Shown: positions 40,082 to 52,211, numbered from the stretch's first letter. The stretch is 64,000 bases of DNA from Isoetes taiwanensis (GCA_021234155.1 JAJEKV010000094.1:2199782-2263781); one strand, 5' to 3'. The notes: generated from the letters alone by a model not told the origin. Program-made: numbers and translations.

Positions 40082-40112
40082 GACATAATCTGAATATAAA
40101 TGAATGATGGTT
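40082..40112 (+). repeat. Transposon terminus, family 1 (third site)
   Basis: A variant of the 31-bp terminus, immediately followed by the right half of the 1.33-kb repeat unit (ccaagctaatttacaac). Confidence 0.6.
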
Positions 40113-40775
40113 CCAAGCTAATTTACAACTAAGATCAAAAGGTATTGCGAAGTGCATGAACCAACCAATGTGCCCTTTTATGTGCATATGGCCAGAGCAC
40201 ATTAATATCTTGGAAGCATGCTTCAATTATTACGTTGATTCCTTTTATATAGATTATGTAAATTTCACGTGGTCATAAAATTTTGATCTTTTTCTGAAAA
40301 TTATACTTAGATGATCCAGTCATATAATGCTTATGTTTTCAATATTTTGGCTCATTTTCTGGTTTCAATTTGAAAATTAAGGATATTTCTGTATGCCAAT
40401 GGGAATTTGAAAAGCTGTTTTAAAGAATGTAAATAAAGGAGATTTCAAGATCGAAAACATGCAATGAGAGCTGCTACTGTGATAGGAGTTCATTTATCAA
40501 AGCATATTGCTTGAGAGAAGATATAATATACAAAGAAATTGTGTTTCATATTACCATTTTTATGGGTCCCTTATTTCAGAATGAAACTTGTACTTTTAGT
40601 ATAAGCTTGGGAGAAGAAGAATAGAAAGTTGGCGAGAAATTCTCCTATACGGTATAATGGTAGCAATGAGAAAGGATATTTTGTAAAAGAATATGATGGA
40701 ATGAAATTTGTAGAGCTAAATCATGCCTGCTTTAATGCAATCAGCCCTACCAATACCGGGTTTCATTGTATGGTT
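40113..40775 (+). repeat. Right half of the 1.33-kb repeat unit
   Basis: Collinear with unit sequence at about 60687-61311, from ccaagctaatt through gatccagtcatataatgctt to gcaatcagccctacca. More diverged than the tandem copies at 55.8-61.5 kb. Confidence 0.8.
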
Positions 40776-41299
40776 AAAGCATGCAATAGCTGCCTCAATT
40801 AGCTTGTCCCCCGCCCCCCAAATAGTTCAAAAGTAGGTCGCCCCAAATTCAACTTCTTTTGCCAATGCATTTTTGAAAATTTCATTCTAAGAATCCGCCA
40901 AAGATTCTATCCGCATCCCATCTGTCGAGCCCAGGCCTCGGGTTGGTGGCCTGTGCAGGATGATCCCATGAACAAGACTTCACCGAGCGCGGCCATGCCA
41001 TAAAGTGAAAAACTTCAAATTCTTTTTAATAAAATTTCTTGCAAGCAAATGAAATGGAAGTTCCCTTGTTAACCGAATTGGAGCAAATGTAAGATTTCAA
41101 GCCGCTTTATTGCCGTTGATATACTAGATAAACTCGAAAGTTTTTCAGATTGAGACCAATTCTGTTGAAGCCATCCCACAAGGCCAAAAATATCAAGAAG
41201 CATCAATCCTTTCTCATCTTCATAGTTAAACATGGGGAGGGATGCAAGCAAAGTCAAAGGAAAAAAGAAGAGAAGAGCAAAGAGACCTTAAAAAGAGAA

Positions 41300-44200
41300 G
41301 ACAGAGGAAGCGAGAAATGAGGAAACATGCTATTATGCAAGAATGTTCCAATGTCGGCTAGAGCAACACTAAAAAAGCATAGAGTATAATATTGTCTCCG
41401 CCATTTATGAAGAATACTTTAAAATGGACAATTTAAACGAAGAAAGAAATTTTGAGTGACTTCATAAAGGAAAAAAGAAATCAAAGAATTTCTTTAGTGA
41501 TGAATTCAAGAATATGGGAGTTAAGAATCATTTGATTGGTAATATTAGAAAAAGCATTCAATCAATAAAAAGCTTCTACAAGCATAGATTCCATGGCTGA
41601 AAAAAAAATGTACTTGCAATGGCTATTGGCAAGGATTGCACATGATCAAAATGTTAGTAAAAGAAGTTTGGGAAAAAGTTTGGGGAGTCCATCCGAGAAA
41701 TATTAAAATGGCAAGGAATAAACGTGAACAAATAGATATTGATAAAGGTGGATGGCCTTTTACAAGCGATCCGCATAGTTTGATTCAATTGGAGATGATG
41801 TTATTGAGCTGATTCAGGAGTTTTGGGATGCAAATAAGGGTCTCAAATTTAATGCGAAGGATGTGAGATATAAAAGATTGGCAAAGAATATTAAACAAGA
41901 ACATGCCACTCACTATTTGGAGGACACCGCAGGTAATTCCCCTTCTCATTTTTGAAGGAACTAAAATTATGGTTGGTAAGGTATTGTTAGTTGTGAATTG
42001 AGTTAGTGCTAGACAATGGTTACGGTCCGGAGTTAGTTAAAGTTACTGTGTTACGATAGTTAGTTCTAGTTGCAGTTCAAGGGTTATAGCGGAAATCAGT
42101 TAGTTAAAGGATTGCGGGTGTCATGGCTGTGGTCGAGGTGTCACAGCTATAGTTCTGATTAGAAAAAGTTGTAGGTTACAATCGATTAGTTTCAAGTTCC
42201 ATTTTCTGATCCCGCTTAGTCACTTCGTGATTCACGATTCTGCGATTCCAGGTTCTGATCAGTCGGTCGGATCATCACGCTTATAGTTAGAGGTGGAAGT
42301 TGTAGGTGATAGATGTAGAAACAATAAATTTATAGGTAGATGCTAATAGTTTTAGTTGTCAGATCAATTCAAATCTTAGTTCTTTAAACTTGAGCATCTT
42401 TGTCCACTAGTTACAAATTTAATTAGGTTTTCATTTTGTAGGTCTTTGTTGTATCCAACATACGGCTATGTAAGCTCACTACTCTTATTGTTTTGCAATG
42501 AGTCGCTTCTTAAGTTCAAAGAGCAATATCCAGAGGTGCAAATCCGCCAAAAGAGCTTTTGAGAAATTTCAGCCATGGTATGTCAAAGTGAAGTTGAAGC
42601 TAATTCAAGCTACTTGTTGTTGCATACATCATGTGAGGCTACAAATGCTTTGGATGGTTTTAATAAATTGAGGAACCAACATGTGAATCCTTGCATTGTG
42701 CATGTGAAGTATGTGGGAGCAAGAGAAGAAGAAGTTTAAGTTCTAAGACAAAAAGTATAAGACAACTACAGAGTTGTGGTCTATTCTTTTGCCCAAGAGA
42801 GGAAAAATCAAGAATTTCATAAAAAGATTGCATATACAGGGCTTTCTAGCACGTGGTATCTCTCGGTTGTCGATATGCCCACTAGAGTTATCAAATGAAG
42901 GATCTATTAGTAGTGGGGAGTACTGGGATTATGCAGGAAGGTGGTAAGGATAAGAAAGGAAACCCAAAGAAGGTTCTAAAGTGCTTATGGAGAGAGACTG
43001 AACCACCGGACTTTAATTCATAAATTGATTGAGAGGGTTGGATAAATTTCCTTTGCATAGTTTTTCTGCACAAGTGGCGAGCAAAAAGCAGCTCAAGGAG
43101 TTGTTGGAAAATCTTCCTCCGTATTCTTTGTATCCCGAGTGGACTTTGGTCGGTGAATTTTTTTCTATCCAAATGCGTAAACCAAGTGCACCGCTGATAT
43201 TGGACTAGCATACTGATTTACCATCTTGGTGCATATTACGACTTTGTAGACCCTATGTCAGGATGTGATCAAAGACACTCATTATTATATATCTGATGAT
43301 ACAAAGCACGATACAATCGTTTGTTCAAGATGCATTTATGATGCATTATTATGAGTTTATGAAACAACAAGGTATAGATCCGGATAAGCACTGGTCTTTT
43401 TAGATCAAGGCAGACCCTTCTACTTTGTTGAAGGTATGCAAAGGTTACAAAAATTGAGATGATGTGTGAATTTTTTTGGCTCAAACCATGGGAAGGGGAG
43501 ATGATGGCAAAGCCGCCAATTAAATGGTGGCTTAGGAATTGATGAAGAGAGTACATTCCATAAAAATTGAAAATGCAAAATGATATAGTTAAAAGTAGCT
43601 GTGGATGGTTTTTCATCTAGTGCCCATCTTCTAGTTTGAAAAACGGTGAGAAGATGGTTTTGGGAAGTGGTGGGGTGAACAGAACAACCTTTTAGGGCCT
43701 TAGATATCGGAGAGGACACAAGAATATTCATTCTGTTCATGCATTCAATTTAGAATGCCCCTACGCAATTGCATGTAAGACGCTTGTCTTGCTTTTTGTG
43801 CAAATTGCTTTGATGCAGAATGGGAAAAATGCATGAACAAAGAATATGTAGATCGATTGGGAGCTTGTGATTATTCAACCAAGCAATGTTCTACGTGATG
43901 AATATGAGGAACGTGAATCTCAAAGAACAAGATTCTCCGAGCCATCTAATGTTCAAAGATAGCATCGGAGTAGGCTTAATTTTTAACGTTGTCGCCCAAA
44001 ATATAATGAAGAGGGAGCACTATTTTGGTTGGTGTGTTGTACAAAGACAACGATGTTGTTAAGGAAGACTTTGAGGTGAATGGGCAAATATTTTATGCAG
44101 AGAGGAGCTTCTTGAAGGTATTTATTATAAAAAGGCACCAAGATCACGCAAGCTTATATCTATTGTTCCGGACGAGCCAAAAGCCATAGTCTACACAAGT

Positions 44201-44340
44201 CAAGTTTGTGCAATTAAATTGGTCATGCCACGTGCAAAACATCGATTGAAGGAAAACCAAAGTTGTATACACACTTAGTGAAGCTGATAGTGAGAAGATT
44301 TTTAGACAATCTCCTCGATGTTCTATCCGATGATGAAGAC
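41300..44340 (+). pseudogene. Decayed transposase-like gene with FFGSNHGKG motif
   Basis: Plus-strand frames can be stitched in order. KMARNKREQIDIDKGGWPFT and FWDANKGLKFNAKDVRYKRL lie near 41.7-41.95 kb. KFKEQYPEVQIRQKSFEKFQ, PWYVK and CCCIHHV lie near 42.52-42.64 kb, like the His/Cys segment TCxCxYHxN of this group. DDTKHDT and HYYEFMKQQGIDPDKHWSFT with KADPS lie near 43.27-43.42 kb, where the group has xxSDGxxxQFK. FFGSNHGKG lies near 43.47-43.51 kb, where the group has HFF(A/G)SxHGKGxxDGxG. YVDRLGACDY follows near 43.85 kb, and an acidic end (SDDED) near 44.33 kb. Such proteins occur as uncharacterised, multicopy, transposon-like genes in animals and some plants; I cannot assign the superfamily by eye. 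Many frameshifts make it non-functional. No terminal inverted repeats were identified, so the element ends are unknown. Confidence 0.6.
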
Positions 44341-44779
44341 TAGGTATCCACGATATCAGATTTGTCTTTTTGGCTATGTACCATATTTTGATTTACCGAT
44401 TTATCGATTGTACGGATTATCAATAAAGTCTTTGTCAATTTGCATGTTATTTTGAAGAGTAAACCGAATTTTAAATGCATGGTTCTCATTAGGAGTTTAG
44501 GCTTGAGATCAGAAACCTGTGTAAACCCTCAGATAAACCTCGTGGTAAACCTCAGATAAACCTCGTATGTCGACATCGGTTGTACTAGACTTTGCCAAGA
44601 TCATCTCGATTTGCTTGAGACCGTGAAACATGTATAAACATGTTATGTCGATTATCGAGGGTTGTACTAGACTTGCCGTGACTTGTAGCAGACTTTAGAA
44701 TTAGATCAGAAATCAAGATACTTAGGAATTAAATATGTATCACAAAAACATTCGACATACTCGCCACAAATTTCCCCTT

Positions 44780-45362
44780 TAAAAAAACAACATGGGTCGC
44801 TTACGGCCGCCAGCTTGGATCGGCACATGGACCGCCACTTGGCTTGACACATGGTGATGTGGGACATGTAGTGCCACATTAACTTACACTTAACATTGAC
44901 ATATTAACTTAAGATTAATATATTACCCCCAAATAACTAGCCCTCCAAAAAAAAAAAACTTCACATGGATCGCCATATGGACTCACATGGGCTACCGAGA
45001 TGCCATGCCACATGGACTACTTACATGGACCGCCACTTGGACTAGGGATGGCTAGGATGTGGTGATGATGACTAGGATGGCATAACACGGTTTGATGACT
45101 TGGCTCATTGAATGCCGACATGGACTGCCACTTGACCGCCACATGGACTACTTACATGGACCGCCACTTGGACCGCACATGATGACAATATGTGGTGATG
45201 ATTGATGACTAGGGATGGCATTGAACACGTTTGATGACTTGGCTCATTGGAATGCCGACATGGACAATATCTTTATATTATAATGTTATACCAATTGGAC
45301 TGCCACATGGACTACTTATCATGGACCGCCACTTTGGATGTGGTGATGATGACAATATCTTA
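44780..45362. repeat. Left minisatellite block
   Basis: Repeated modules of about 20-40 bp such as catggaccgccacttggac, acatggactacttacatgg and ggatggcataacac. The same modules recur at 47385-47830 on the far side of the purine tracts. Confidence 0.8.
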
Positions 45363-45364
45363 TA

Positions 45365-46030
45365 TTATAATGTTATACCGAAGAGAAAAGGCATGGAAAA
45401 TGAATGGGGAAATGGGCTTACAAGGAAAAGGGAAAAGATGGGCAAATGGAAGAGATGAAGAGGATAAATGAAAAAAAGGGAAAATTGGAAAAGGGCAAAA
45501 TTGAAAAAAAGAGAAAAGGAAAGAGTAAATGGAAAAGGCATGAAAAAAAAAAGAAAGAAAAGGAAGGAGAAAAAAGATGAAGGAGGAAAGATGGAAAAGT
45601 GGAAAACCGAAAAGTGGAAAAGGAGGGCATGGGAAAAGGGAAAAAAAGAGAGAAGCATTGAAAAAAAGAGGAAAATTGGAAGGGACAAACAGCATAGGAA
45701 ACATGAAAAAAAAAAAAGGAGAGGGAAAGGGGAAAGGGGAAAAAAGAAACATTCAAGAAAAAGGGAAGAGACAAAAGGTTGGAAAAATGAGGAAAGAAAA
45801 AAAAAAGATAAAACGAAAAAGAAAAGGATGGGGAAAAGGGGTAAGAAAAGGAGGGCATAGAAAAATGGAAGGGAGAAGAAAAGAAAAAAGGAAAGGGAAA
45901 AGGGGAAAAGGAACCTAGGTAAATCAGAAGGAAAAAGAAAAGAGGGAAACGAGAAAAGGGAAGGGGGGGAAGGGCATGAGAGAAACGGAAGAGGAAAAAT
46001 GGTGAAGAAAGGAAAAGAAAAGGGCAAGAG
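45365..46030 (+). repeat. Polypurine low-complexity tract, part 1
   Basis: About 650 bp almost wholly A and G on the plus strand, in degenerate phrases such as ggaaaaggg and gaaaaaaag with scattered catg. Long ORFs on both strands here (Phe/Ser/Pro-rich minus, Lys/Arg/Glu-rich plus) follow from composition, not coding. Confidence 0.9.
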
Positions 46031-46350
46031 GGTAAAAGCATGTTAGGGAAGGGACTTTTGGAACCTGCAAAAGTACATACACTCAGGTACTTTGAACCGG
46101 CACTTTCATTTTTTCTTTTCATTAAAACTAAGTACAAAAAGTCCAAAATAAAAGTCAAGGACGTGTTAATATTTAAAGGTAAGATAAATATAATGCTATC
46201 TAAGCCCAAAATATATATAAAAAGTTCTAAAATGTACCTTTTTATTGACATATTACATAAAACCCAAGATCTAAATCATCTCGGTACCTTTTAGGTACTT
46301 TTTTTAGTCACTAAATAATACTTTTAAGGACACCCTAACATGCTTTCACC
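46031..46350. mobile_element. MITE family 2, copy 2 (320 bp), inserted in the purine tract
   Basis: Collinear with 29947-30261. It is flanked by the direct repeat CAAGAG at 46025-46030 and 46351-46356, a 6-bp target duplication made of purine-tract sequence. The tract therefore existed before this insertion. Confidence 0.9.
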
Positions 46351-47320
46351 CAAGAGAAAAAGGGTGGGGAAAAAGAGGAAAATGGGTATAGGAAATAGGA
46401 GAATAAAATAAATGTGCAAAAGGCATGGAAAAAGGAAAAGGAAAAGGGAAGGGAAAAGTGCAAAAGGAAAAGGATCGGGCAAAGGAGGAAAACGGAAAAG
46501 AAAAAATACATCAAGAAAAGGGAAACGGGAAAAAAAGGGAAAGGGAAAGGGAAGCAGGGGAGTGATGGAGGGGAGGGAAAGGGAAAAGGACATGAGGAAA
46601 GGAAAAGAGAAAAAAAAAAGGAAGGGTTGAAAGAAGGAAAATTGAAGGAAGAGGGAAAAGGGTGGGAAAAGAAGAGGAAAAGGAAGCACGGAAAATAGAA
46701 AGAAAAAAGGGTGGAAAAAAGGGCATGGGAAAAGGAAATAGAAAAGAAAAAAAAGAAAGGAAAAGGGGGGAAAGAGAGAGAGGCATGGGAAAAAAAAAAT
46801 GAGGAAAATGGAAAAGGGGAAGAGAAAAAGGGAACATGGAAAAGGGAAAGAGGGAAAGGGTGAGGAGATGGAAAAGGGAAGGTAAAAAGGGCATGGAAAA
46901 GAGAGAGGGAGAAAAAGAAAATGGAAGGAAAAGGGCACACAAAAAAAAGGGGGAAAATATTAGTGGAGCAAAGGAGGAAAAGAGAAGGGAAAATAGGTAT
47001 GGAAAAGGGCAAAGAGGGTTGAGAAAAAGGGGAAGACATGGAAAAGGGTGGGGGAAAAGAGAAGGCATAAAAAAAAAGAGAAAAGGGAAGGAAAAGGGCA
47101 AAGAAAAAGAGAAGAGGGAAAGGTGGAGAAAGAAGCAAAAAGAAGGGAAAAAAAGGTTATCTAAACAGGGAAGAGGGAAGGAAAGGGATGGGAAAACAAG
47201 GAAACATGTGAGAAAGACGAGAAAAAAAAGGAAAAGAAAAAAAAAAGTAGAGAAAATAAGAAAAAATGAAATGCGGGATAGAGCAAAAGGGAAAGGGAAA
47301 GGAAAAGGGATAGGGCTTTT
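46351..47320 (+). repeat. Polypurine low-complexity tract, part 2
   Basis: About 970 bp of the same A/G-only style, contiguous with part 1 before the MITE arrived. Together the tracts give about 1.6 kb of strand asymmetry. Confidence 0.9.
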
Positions 47321-47360
47321 CTCACTGCATCCCAAAGCATTTACAAGCTCTCAACTTATG

Positions 47361-47376
47361 CCCAGCAACGCTGGGC
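47361..47376. repeat. CCCAGC-AAC-GCTGGG hairpin
   Basis: Perfect 6-bp stem with a 3-base loop. The same hairpin and about 10-15 bp on each side recur at 57294-57309 and 60175-60190. Confidence 0.75.
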
Positions 47377-47384
47377 ACCATTAT

Positions 47385-48010
47385 TAGTGTGGTGATGATG
47401 ACTAGGATGGCATAACACGTGTTTGATGACTTGGCTCATTGAATGCTGACATGGACTGTCAATTGGACTGCCACATGGACTAACAAGTTAACTCAACAAG
47501 TTGTAAGTTAACTTATTTAAGTTAACTTATAAACTTACAACATAATGATTAACTTATAAATTAACATATTAACCTAAATAACTAGCCCTCAAAAAAAAAA
47601 AACTTTTACTTGTCCACATATACTTCCAAATGCACATGGACTCCACATGGACTGCTTACATGGACTGCCACATGGGCTATTGAGATGCCATGCCACATGG
47701 ACTACTTACATGGACCGCCACTTGGACTAGGATGACTAGGATGTGATGATGATGACTAGGATGGCATAACACGTGTTTGATGACTTGGCTCATTGAATGC
47801 CATACATGGACCGGCCACTTGACCGCCACATGGACTAACAAGTTAACTTAACAAGTTGTAAGTTAACTTATTTAAGTTAACTTATAAACTTACAACATAA
47901 CATACAACATTAACATTAACTTGTACTAAACATTAACATATTAACTTAACATTAACATATTAACCTAAACATCTAGCCCTAAAAAAAAAAAAAAAAATAC
48001 TTGTCCACAT
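47385..48010. repeat. Right minisatellite block
   Basis: Modules shared with 44780-45362, plus a longer unit built on aagttaacttatttaagtt present twice (about 47487 and 47841). Confidence 0.8.
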
Positions 48011-48434
48011 GGCATCACGTGTATGATGACATGGCATGATGATGTGGCACATGCATTTTGATAGATACACAAATTTGTTTAAAAATGTAACATTTTCTTC
48101 AAACAAATAATATGGCATATTAGAATTATGGGCACATTAGAATTATGCCATATTAGCATATTAGAATATGGGCAAGAATATGCCAGGATATTTAGATCTA
48201 GGCTATGAAACCAAAAATTAAATCTATATGAGAATGTATTATTGCATGGCTAGGGGGCCTCGGGTTTCGAGCCCCAATCTTGCATGCAACATTATGACCA
48301 TAATTGGCCCTTTGATTGGACGCTTCATTGCTCCTATAAGAGAAGAACTTGTCCAGGCATTCCTTCATCCCGGCAAGCTCCCTTCCTCTAAGATTTCAAG
48401 TGCCTATTTCCTATCTTCCTATCTTCCTATCTTC

Positions 48435-48707
48435 ATGGCCAGGCTTAAATATACTACCCGGAAGCCAAAAGTTGAGGAAGAGTCCTCTTCTTCCTCACAT
48501 CCGGGCATGGAAATGACTGTTGTTGCAAAATTCTCTGCATTGGAGGTGGTTCGATTGCAGGAACAAGGAGCCAAAGTCTCAGATAAAGTTTAGAAGTGGG
48601 TCGATCGTGTTTATCCCCATGAAGAGCGTATGTTACAGCTGAATATGGAAGCTACCGGGATTCTCCTTCTTGTTGAACTGAAAATGCCCCCTCCAGATTA
48701 CTTCTAA
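48435..48707 (+). pseudogene. Unrecognised 90-codon ORF with one in-frame stop
   Basis: The frame starts MARLKYTTRKPKVEEES, a basic then Ser-rich N-terminus. It meets TAG at 48591-48593 and continues in the same frame as KWVDRVYPHEERMLQLNMEA to a TAA at 48705-48707. The composition on both sides of the stop is protein-like, which suggests a single nonsense mutation or a sequencing error. No family recognised. An upstream continuation (48228-48434) is open but less convincing. Confidence 0.35.
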
Positions 48708-49164
48708 AGCTAAAAACCCTATGAGTCTTCTGAGTATTTAGTTTTTTATGTTATTTTATGTTACATCGGATATTAAGGATGCACAGAAATCAGTTTTTTT
48801 TAAAAGGCCGAAGTTTTTTGTGGAAAGGCCAAGTTTATTGTAAAAGGCCAAGTTTTCTCAGACAAGGTCTTCTGGAACATGCTTTCATCAATATGACACT
48901 ATAATACGCTTTCTTGATGGTAATATGACCTAATATGACATGCTTTATCGTTAATATGACAAGGTAATATGAAATACGCTTCGGTTTTATCCGAAATACA
49001 AGGTTTATGTAACATTGATAATTTTCTCGGTTTTATCTCAAATACAAGGTTTAGGTAACACCCAAACTCGCTAATGCACCATTTCAAAAGCATTTCAAAC
49101 AAAACCATTTGGAAGATAAGAACCATTTCACAAACCATTTCAAAAGCACTTCAAACAATTCATT

Positions 49165-49345
49165 GCAAACTAAACTACCTGCAAAAACTAAACCATTGCA
49201 AAACAAAAAGCAATGCAAACTAAAGCATTGAATAAACTATCGAATAAACTAGACCTCAAAACTAAACCATTGCTAACTAAACCATTGCAAACTAAACCAT
49301 TGCTAACTAAACCTCAAAACTAAACCTTTGCAAACTAAACCATTC
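49165..49345. repeat. Short tandem repeat, aaactaaaccattg type
   Basis: Degenerate copies of aaactaaaccattgc with a 14-20 bp period. Confidence 0.7.
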
Positions 49346-49799
49346 CACGCTTAGGCTAAAGAAATCTAAGCAAAACAATTGAGCCTCTTAAACAAAGAGA
49401 TCAAGATAGATCAAGGTCATGTTAGAAATCTGAAGCCTTGTGTCACCAACGCTATGAATGTAACAAAATGCTTCACTTAATTTTTTTTTTGAAGGAAACT
49501 AGTAATCGCTTGTCGGTTTTGAAAAAGATGTGAAAAGTTTCATGTTTGCGTATCGTTCAAATTTAAATCCATTTCCAAAATACTCCATAGACATGTGTAT
49601 CCCAAAGAACCCAAAGAACATGAAGGCTTATACACAACTTATCAAAGAACTCCCTCAAGGCATGTATTTTATTAATTCAACACAAGAGCCAAGACTTGGT
49701 CACTTATCTTGTGTGAGAAAATACAAAGAACAATTATAATGATACAATTTCACTAAACAAAACCATATTGATGTCAACGATATCCGTATTTTTGAGAGT

Positions 49800-50537
49800 A
49801 TCAATTGCTTTCTTTTGAAACCTTATCCGTAGTTAGTTAATGGATTGGCTTTGAAGATACACTTCCACATTCTCGCCTTCTAACAAGAGTAGTTCCAGCC
49901 ATGGTCTTAGATGTTCGAATAGGAAGTCACCATCTCTTCCGGATGGTTGATAAGTATTAGGGCATACCATTGTATGTGGACTGCTCTAACCACTTGCAGA
50001 CGCATATCATCGACTAGCAATGTATTTTTGTCCATCCAAAATTTCCCTTTATTTCAAAATAAACTTTGCTCAACTCCTTCAACAAGACATGTTTCCTTTC
50101 AACTTTGAATGCCGTGATTTGTGCACTTAGTCAAGACCATGTAAACCGAATTTTTCTCGAACGCCTCTTTCAAACATTTGATTCAGAATAAGATTAATTG
50201 CAGTGCTGCTCAATGTTGTCCAAATGGCAATCTTGAAGTGCTCCATGCACCACTCTAGAAGCTCCTTGGCTCTGGGGCGCAATACAGCTATCTTTGTGTG
50301 ATTAAGGTGCTTAAGTTCTGCACCATCCATGACACAACTTGGCAATGGCTCTGTATTTTCAAATAGCTTCATCAACACTCCATCTAGCTCAAAAATCAAA
50401 AGCTTTTTATGCGACTTTATCCTTTTGGTACATGGGGACTTGGAAGGACTGCCAAAAACTTCACCGCGTTTACTTTTCCTCGTTGCAGCAATTAAAGCCC
50501 TTTTATTTCCTGGACGAAAATGAATCACTTCATACAA
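49800..50537 (-). pseudogene. FCP1/NIF-type HAD phosphatase domain, decayed
   Basis: Minus-strand frame 50537-50127 encodes a basic linker (GSPSKSPCTKRIKSHKK), then the FCP1-homology start KKLLIFELDGVLMKLFE, VLRPRAKELLEWCMEHF and KIAIWTTLSS. This is the usual order of HAD motifs I and II in the CTD-phosphatase/TIM50/SCP group, which hydrolyse phosphoserine or phosphothreonine through an Asp nucleophile in DxDx(T/V). Here the first Asp is Glu (codon GAG). The C-terminal half continues below 50127 but changes frame about four times: CTNHGIQS, ERKHVLLKELSKVYFE, KNTLLVDDM (motif IV with the Asp pair) and GENVEVYLQSQSIN. The 5' end lies at the edge of a mobile element, with no ATG start visible. 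It most likely continues the RING-like gene on the far side of that element. Confidence 0.75.
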
Positions 50538-50540
50538 ATA

Positions 50541-52211
50541 TGTAGCATAATAACAGGGGGTTTTCTTTGTGTTTTTGTACGCTTTTCACTAAGGTTTTCC
50601 TATGATTTCATGATGTATTCAAATGAATGTACTAATGCGTACATCTAGAGTGCACCATTTCTGAGCCATTGATTTTAGCCTTTTTTTTTCCAATGGTTAA
50701 CAACCAATGGCTCACAACAAAAGCCCTTTTTTTGTGCGTGTGGTGCATAATGGTCAACAACCAATTGCATTTCTGAGCCATTGATTTTAGCCTTTTTTTT
50801 TCCAATGGTCAACAACCAATGGCTCACAACAAAAGCCCTTTTTTTTGTGCATGTGGTGCATAATGGTCAACAACCAATGGCTCACAACAAAAGCCCTCTT
50901 TTTGTGTGTGTGGTGCATAATGGGCACATGAAGGGCTTGAAGGGCGCATGTAGTGCAGTTTCCTGCCGGCAACACATTTCTTATCATAACTTTTGATCCA
51001 GAGCTCTGTTTGAGATGATTTTTATTGCGTTGGAAAGCTCTCTCCGAGATCTTTGTGATAGTGTATGATATGGATATGTTTGGTTAAGTTATCTATGGTA
51101 AAACAGCAAGTTTTCGGCCGGGTTTGGTAGGCTTTCACATCCTACCAGCTGATTAATACAGGATCGCGCTATTGGATATTGTTGTATGGCACATTCCGAA
51201 TGAAGCTTGCAAAAAATTACCATGCATTTTTAGATTTTGAGGCTTCTAGATCCTTGTGCTAACAAGCAGAAAAGTTTTCCACTTTGGTTTCTCACCACAA
51301 GAATCCATGGAGGCCAAAGGTCAGTTTGTTAAATTCCAGCTTGAAAAATGTTTGTGTATGGGTGTTGCAAACTTTATGACTTTCGAATAATGGGATCAAT
51401 CTGCTTCATCTTTATGGTAACTTTTACTTATGTTCAATTTGTGTTATTGTGATGAAATTCAAAAGCTACAAGTGTGATGAAAGCCTCAAATGAATTGAAG
51501 TTTTTTTCGGTTTGAATTTAAAATTTGTGTCACACCTGGGTGACGTTCTAAGGCCCCTCCGAAGGCCAAAAAAATTTTCTTGCAACACAAACCATTAACA
51601 TCCAACATATAAAAATTAAATCCCCCAACACATAACAACCAACACATAACAACCAACGCATAACAACCATTGACATTAACAACCAACACATAACTACCAT
51701 TGACATTAATTAACACAACCATTGGGTCCAACACATTTAAATTAAAATCCCCCTTAAACCCCTTTGATTTGGGTGCATATTCACACGGGGTGAAGTAGGG
51801 GAGAGCCCTCATAATTGTATTTTTGTATGTAATGCAAATCAATACCATATAGTATTCCGCTTTTGAAATCTTATAGTATTTTTGCGAATCTTGTTATACA
51901 GTATAGCAAATTTTGTACTTGCATACCCCACAAACGAGGAACTTTTACGTGCGGTGTAGATTAAGGAATAAGGGGTGAATATGCCTATCCAACAAAATCT
52001 CGTTTGTTCCTGAGTCATCCCCCGTGTGAATATGCACCCAAATCAAAGGGGGTTTAAGGGGGATTTTAATTTAAATGTGTTGGACCCAATGGTTGTGTTA
52101 ATTAATGTCAATGGTAGTTATGTGTTGGTTGTTAATGTCAATGGTTGTTATGCGTTGGTTGTTATGTGTTGGGGGATTTAATTTTTATATGTTAGATGTT
52201 AATGGTTTGTG
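50541..52211 (+). mobile_element. Composite element copy I (part A + foldback part B)
   Basis: Part A (50541-51580) starts TGTAGCATAATAACAGGGGG and carries three tandem copies of an ~60-bp module (aaccaatggctcacaacaaa, 50660-50930). Part B (51581-52211) is a foldback MITE with terminal inverted repeats of about 190 bp (cacaaaccattaacatcc at one end, its complement at the other). The whole is collinear with the inverted copy at 58552-60099. No 7-bp target duplication is visible here (acaaata against ttgcaag), so a host deletion at insertion or later is possible. It separates two minus-strand coding regions. Confidence 0.85.

Noticed and set aside
45360-47335. Long minus-strand ORFs (up to 277 codons) rich in Phe, Ser and Pro, and matching Lys/Arg/Glu-rich plus-strand ORFs
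   Set aside because: They overlap in several frames, have no domains and follow directly from the A/G-only composition of the tract.
50127-50537. TTG at 50537 as the start of the FCP1-like protein
   Set aside because: A plant nuclear gene would not normally start with TTG. The frame stays open into the element edge, so this is an internal fragment.
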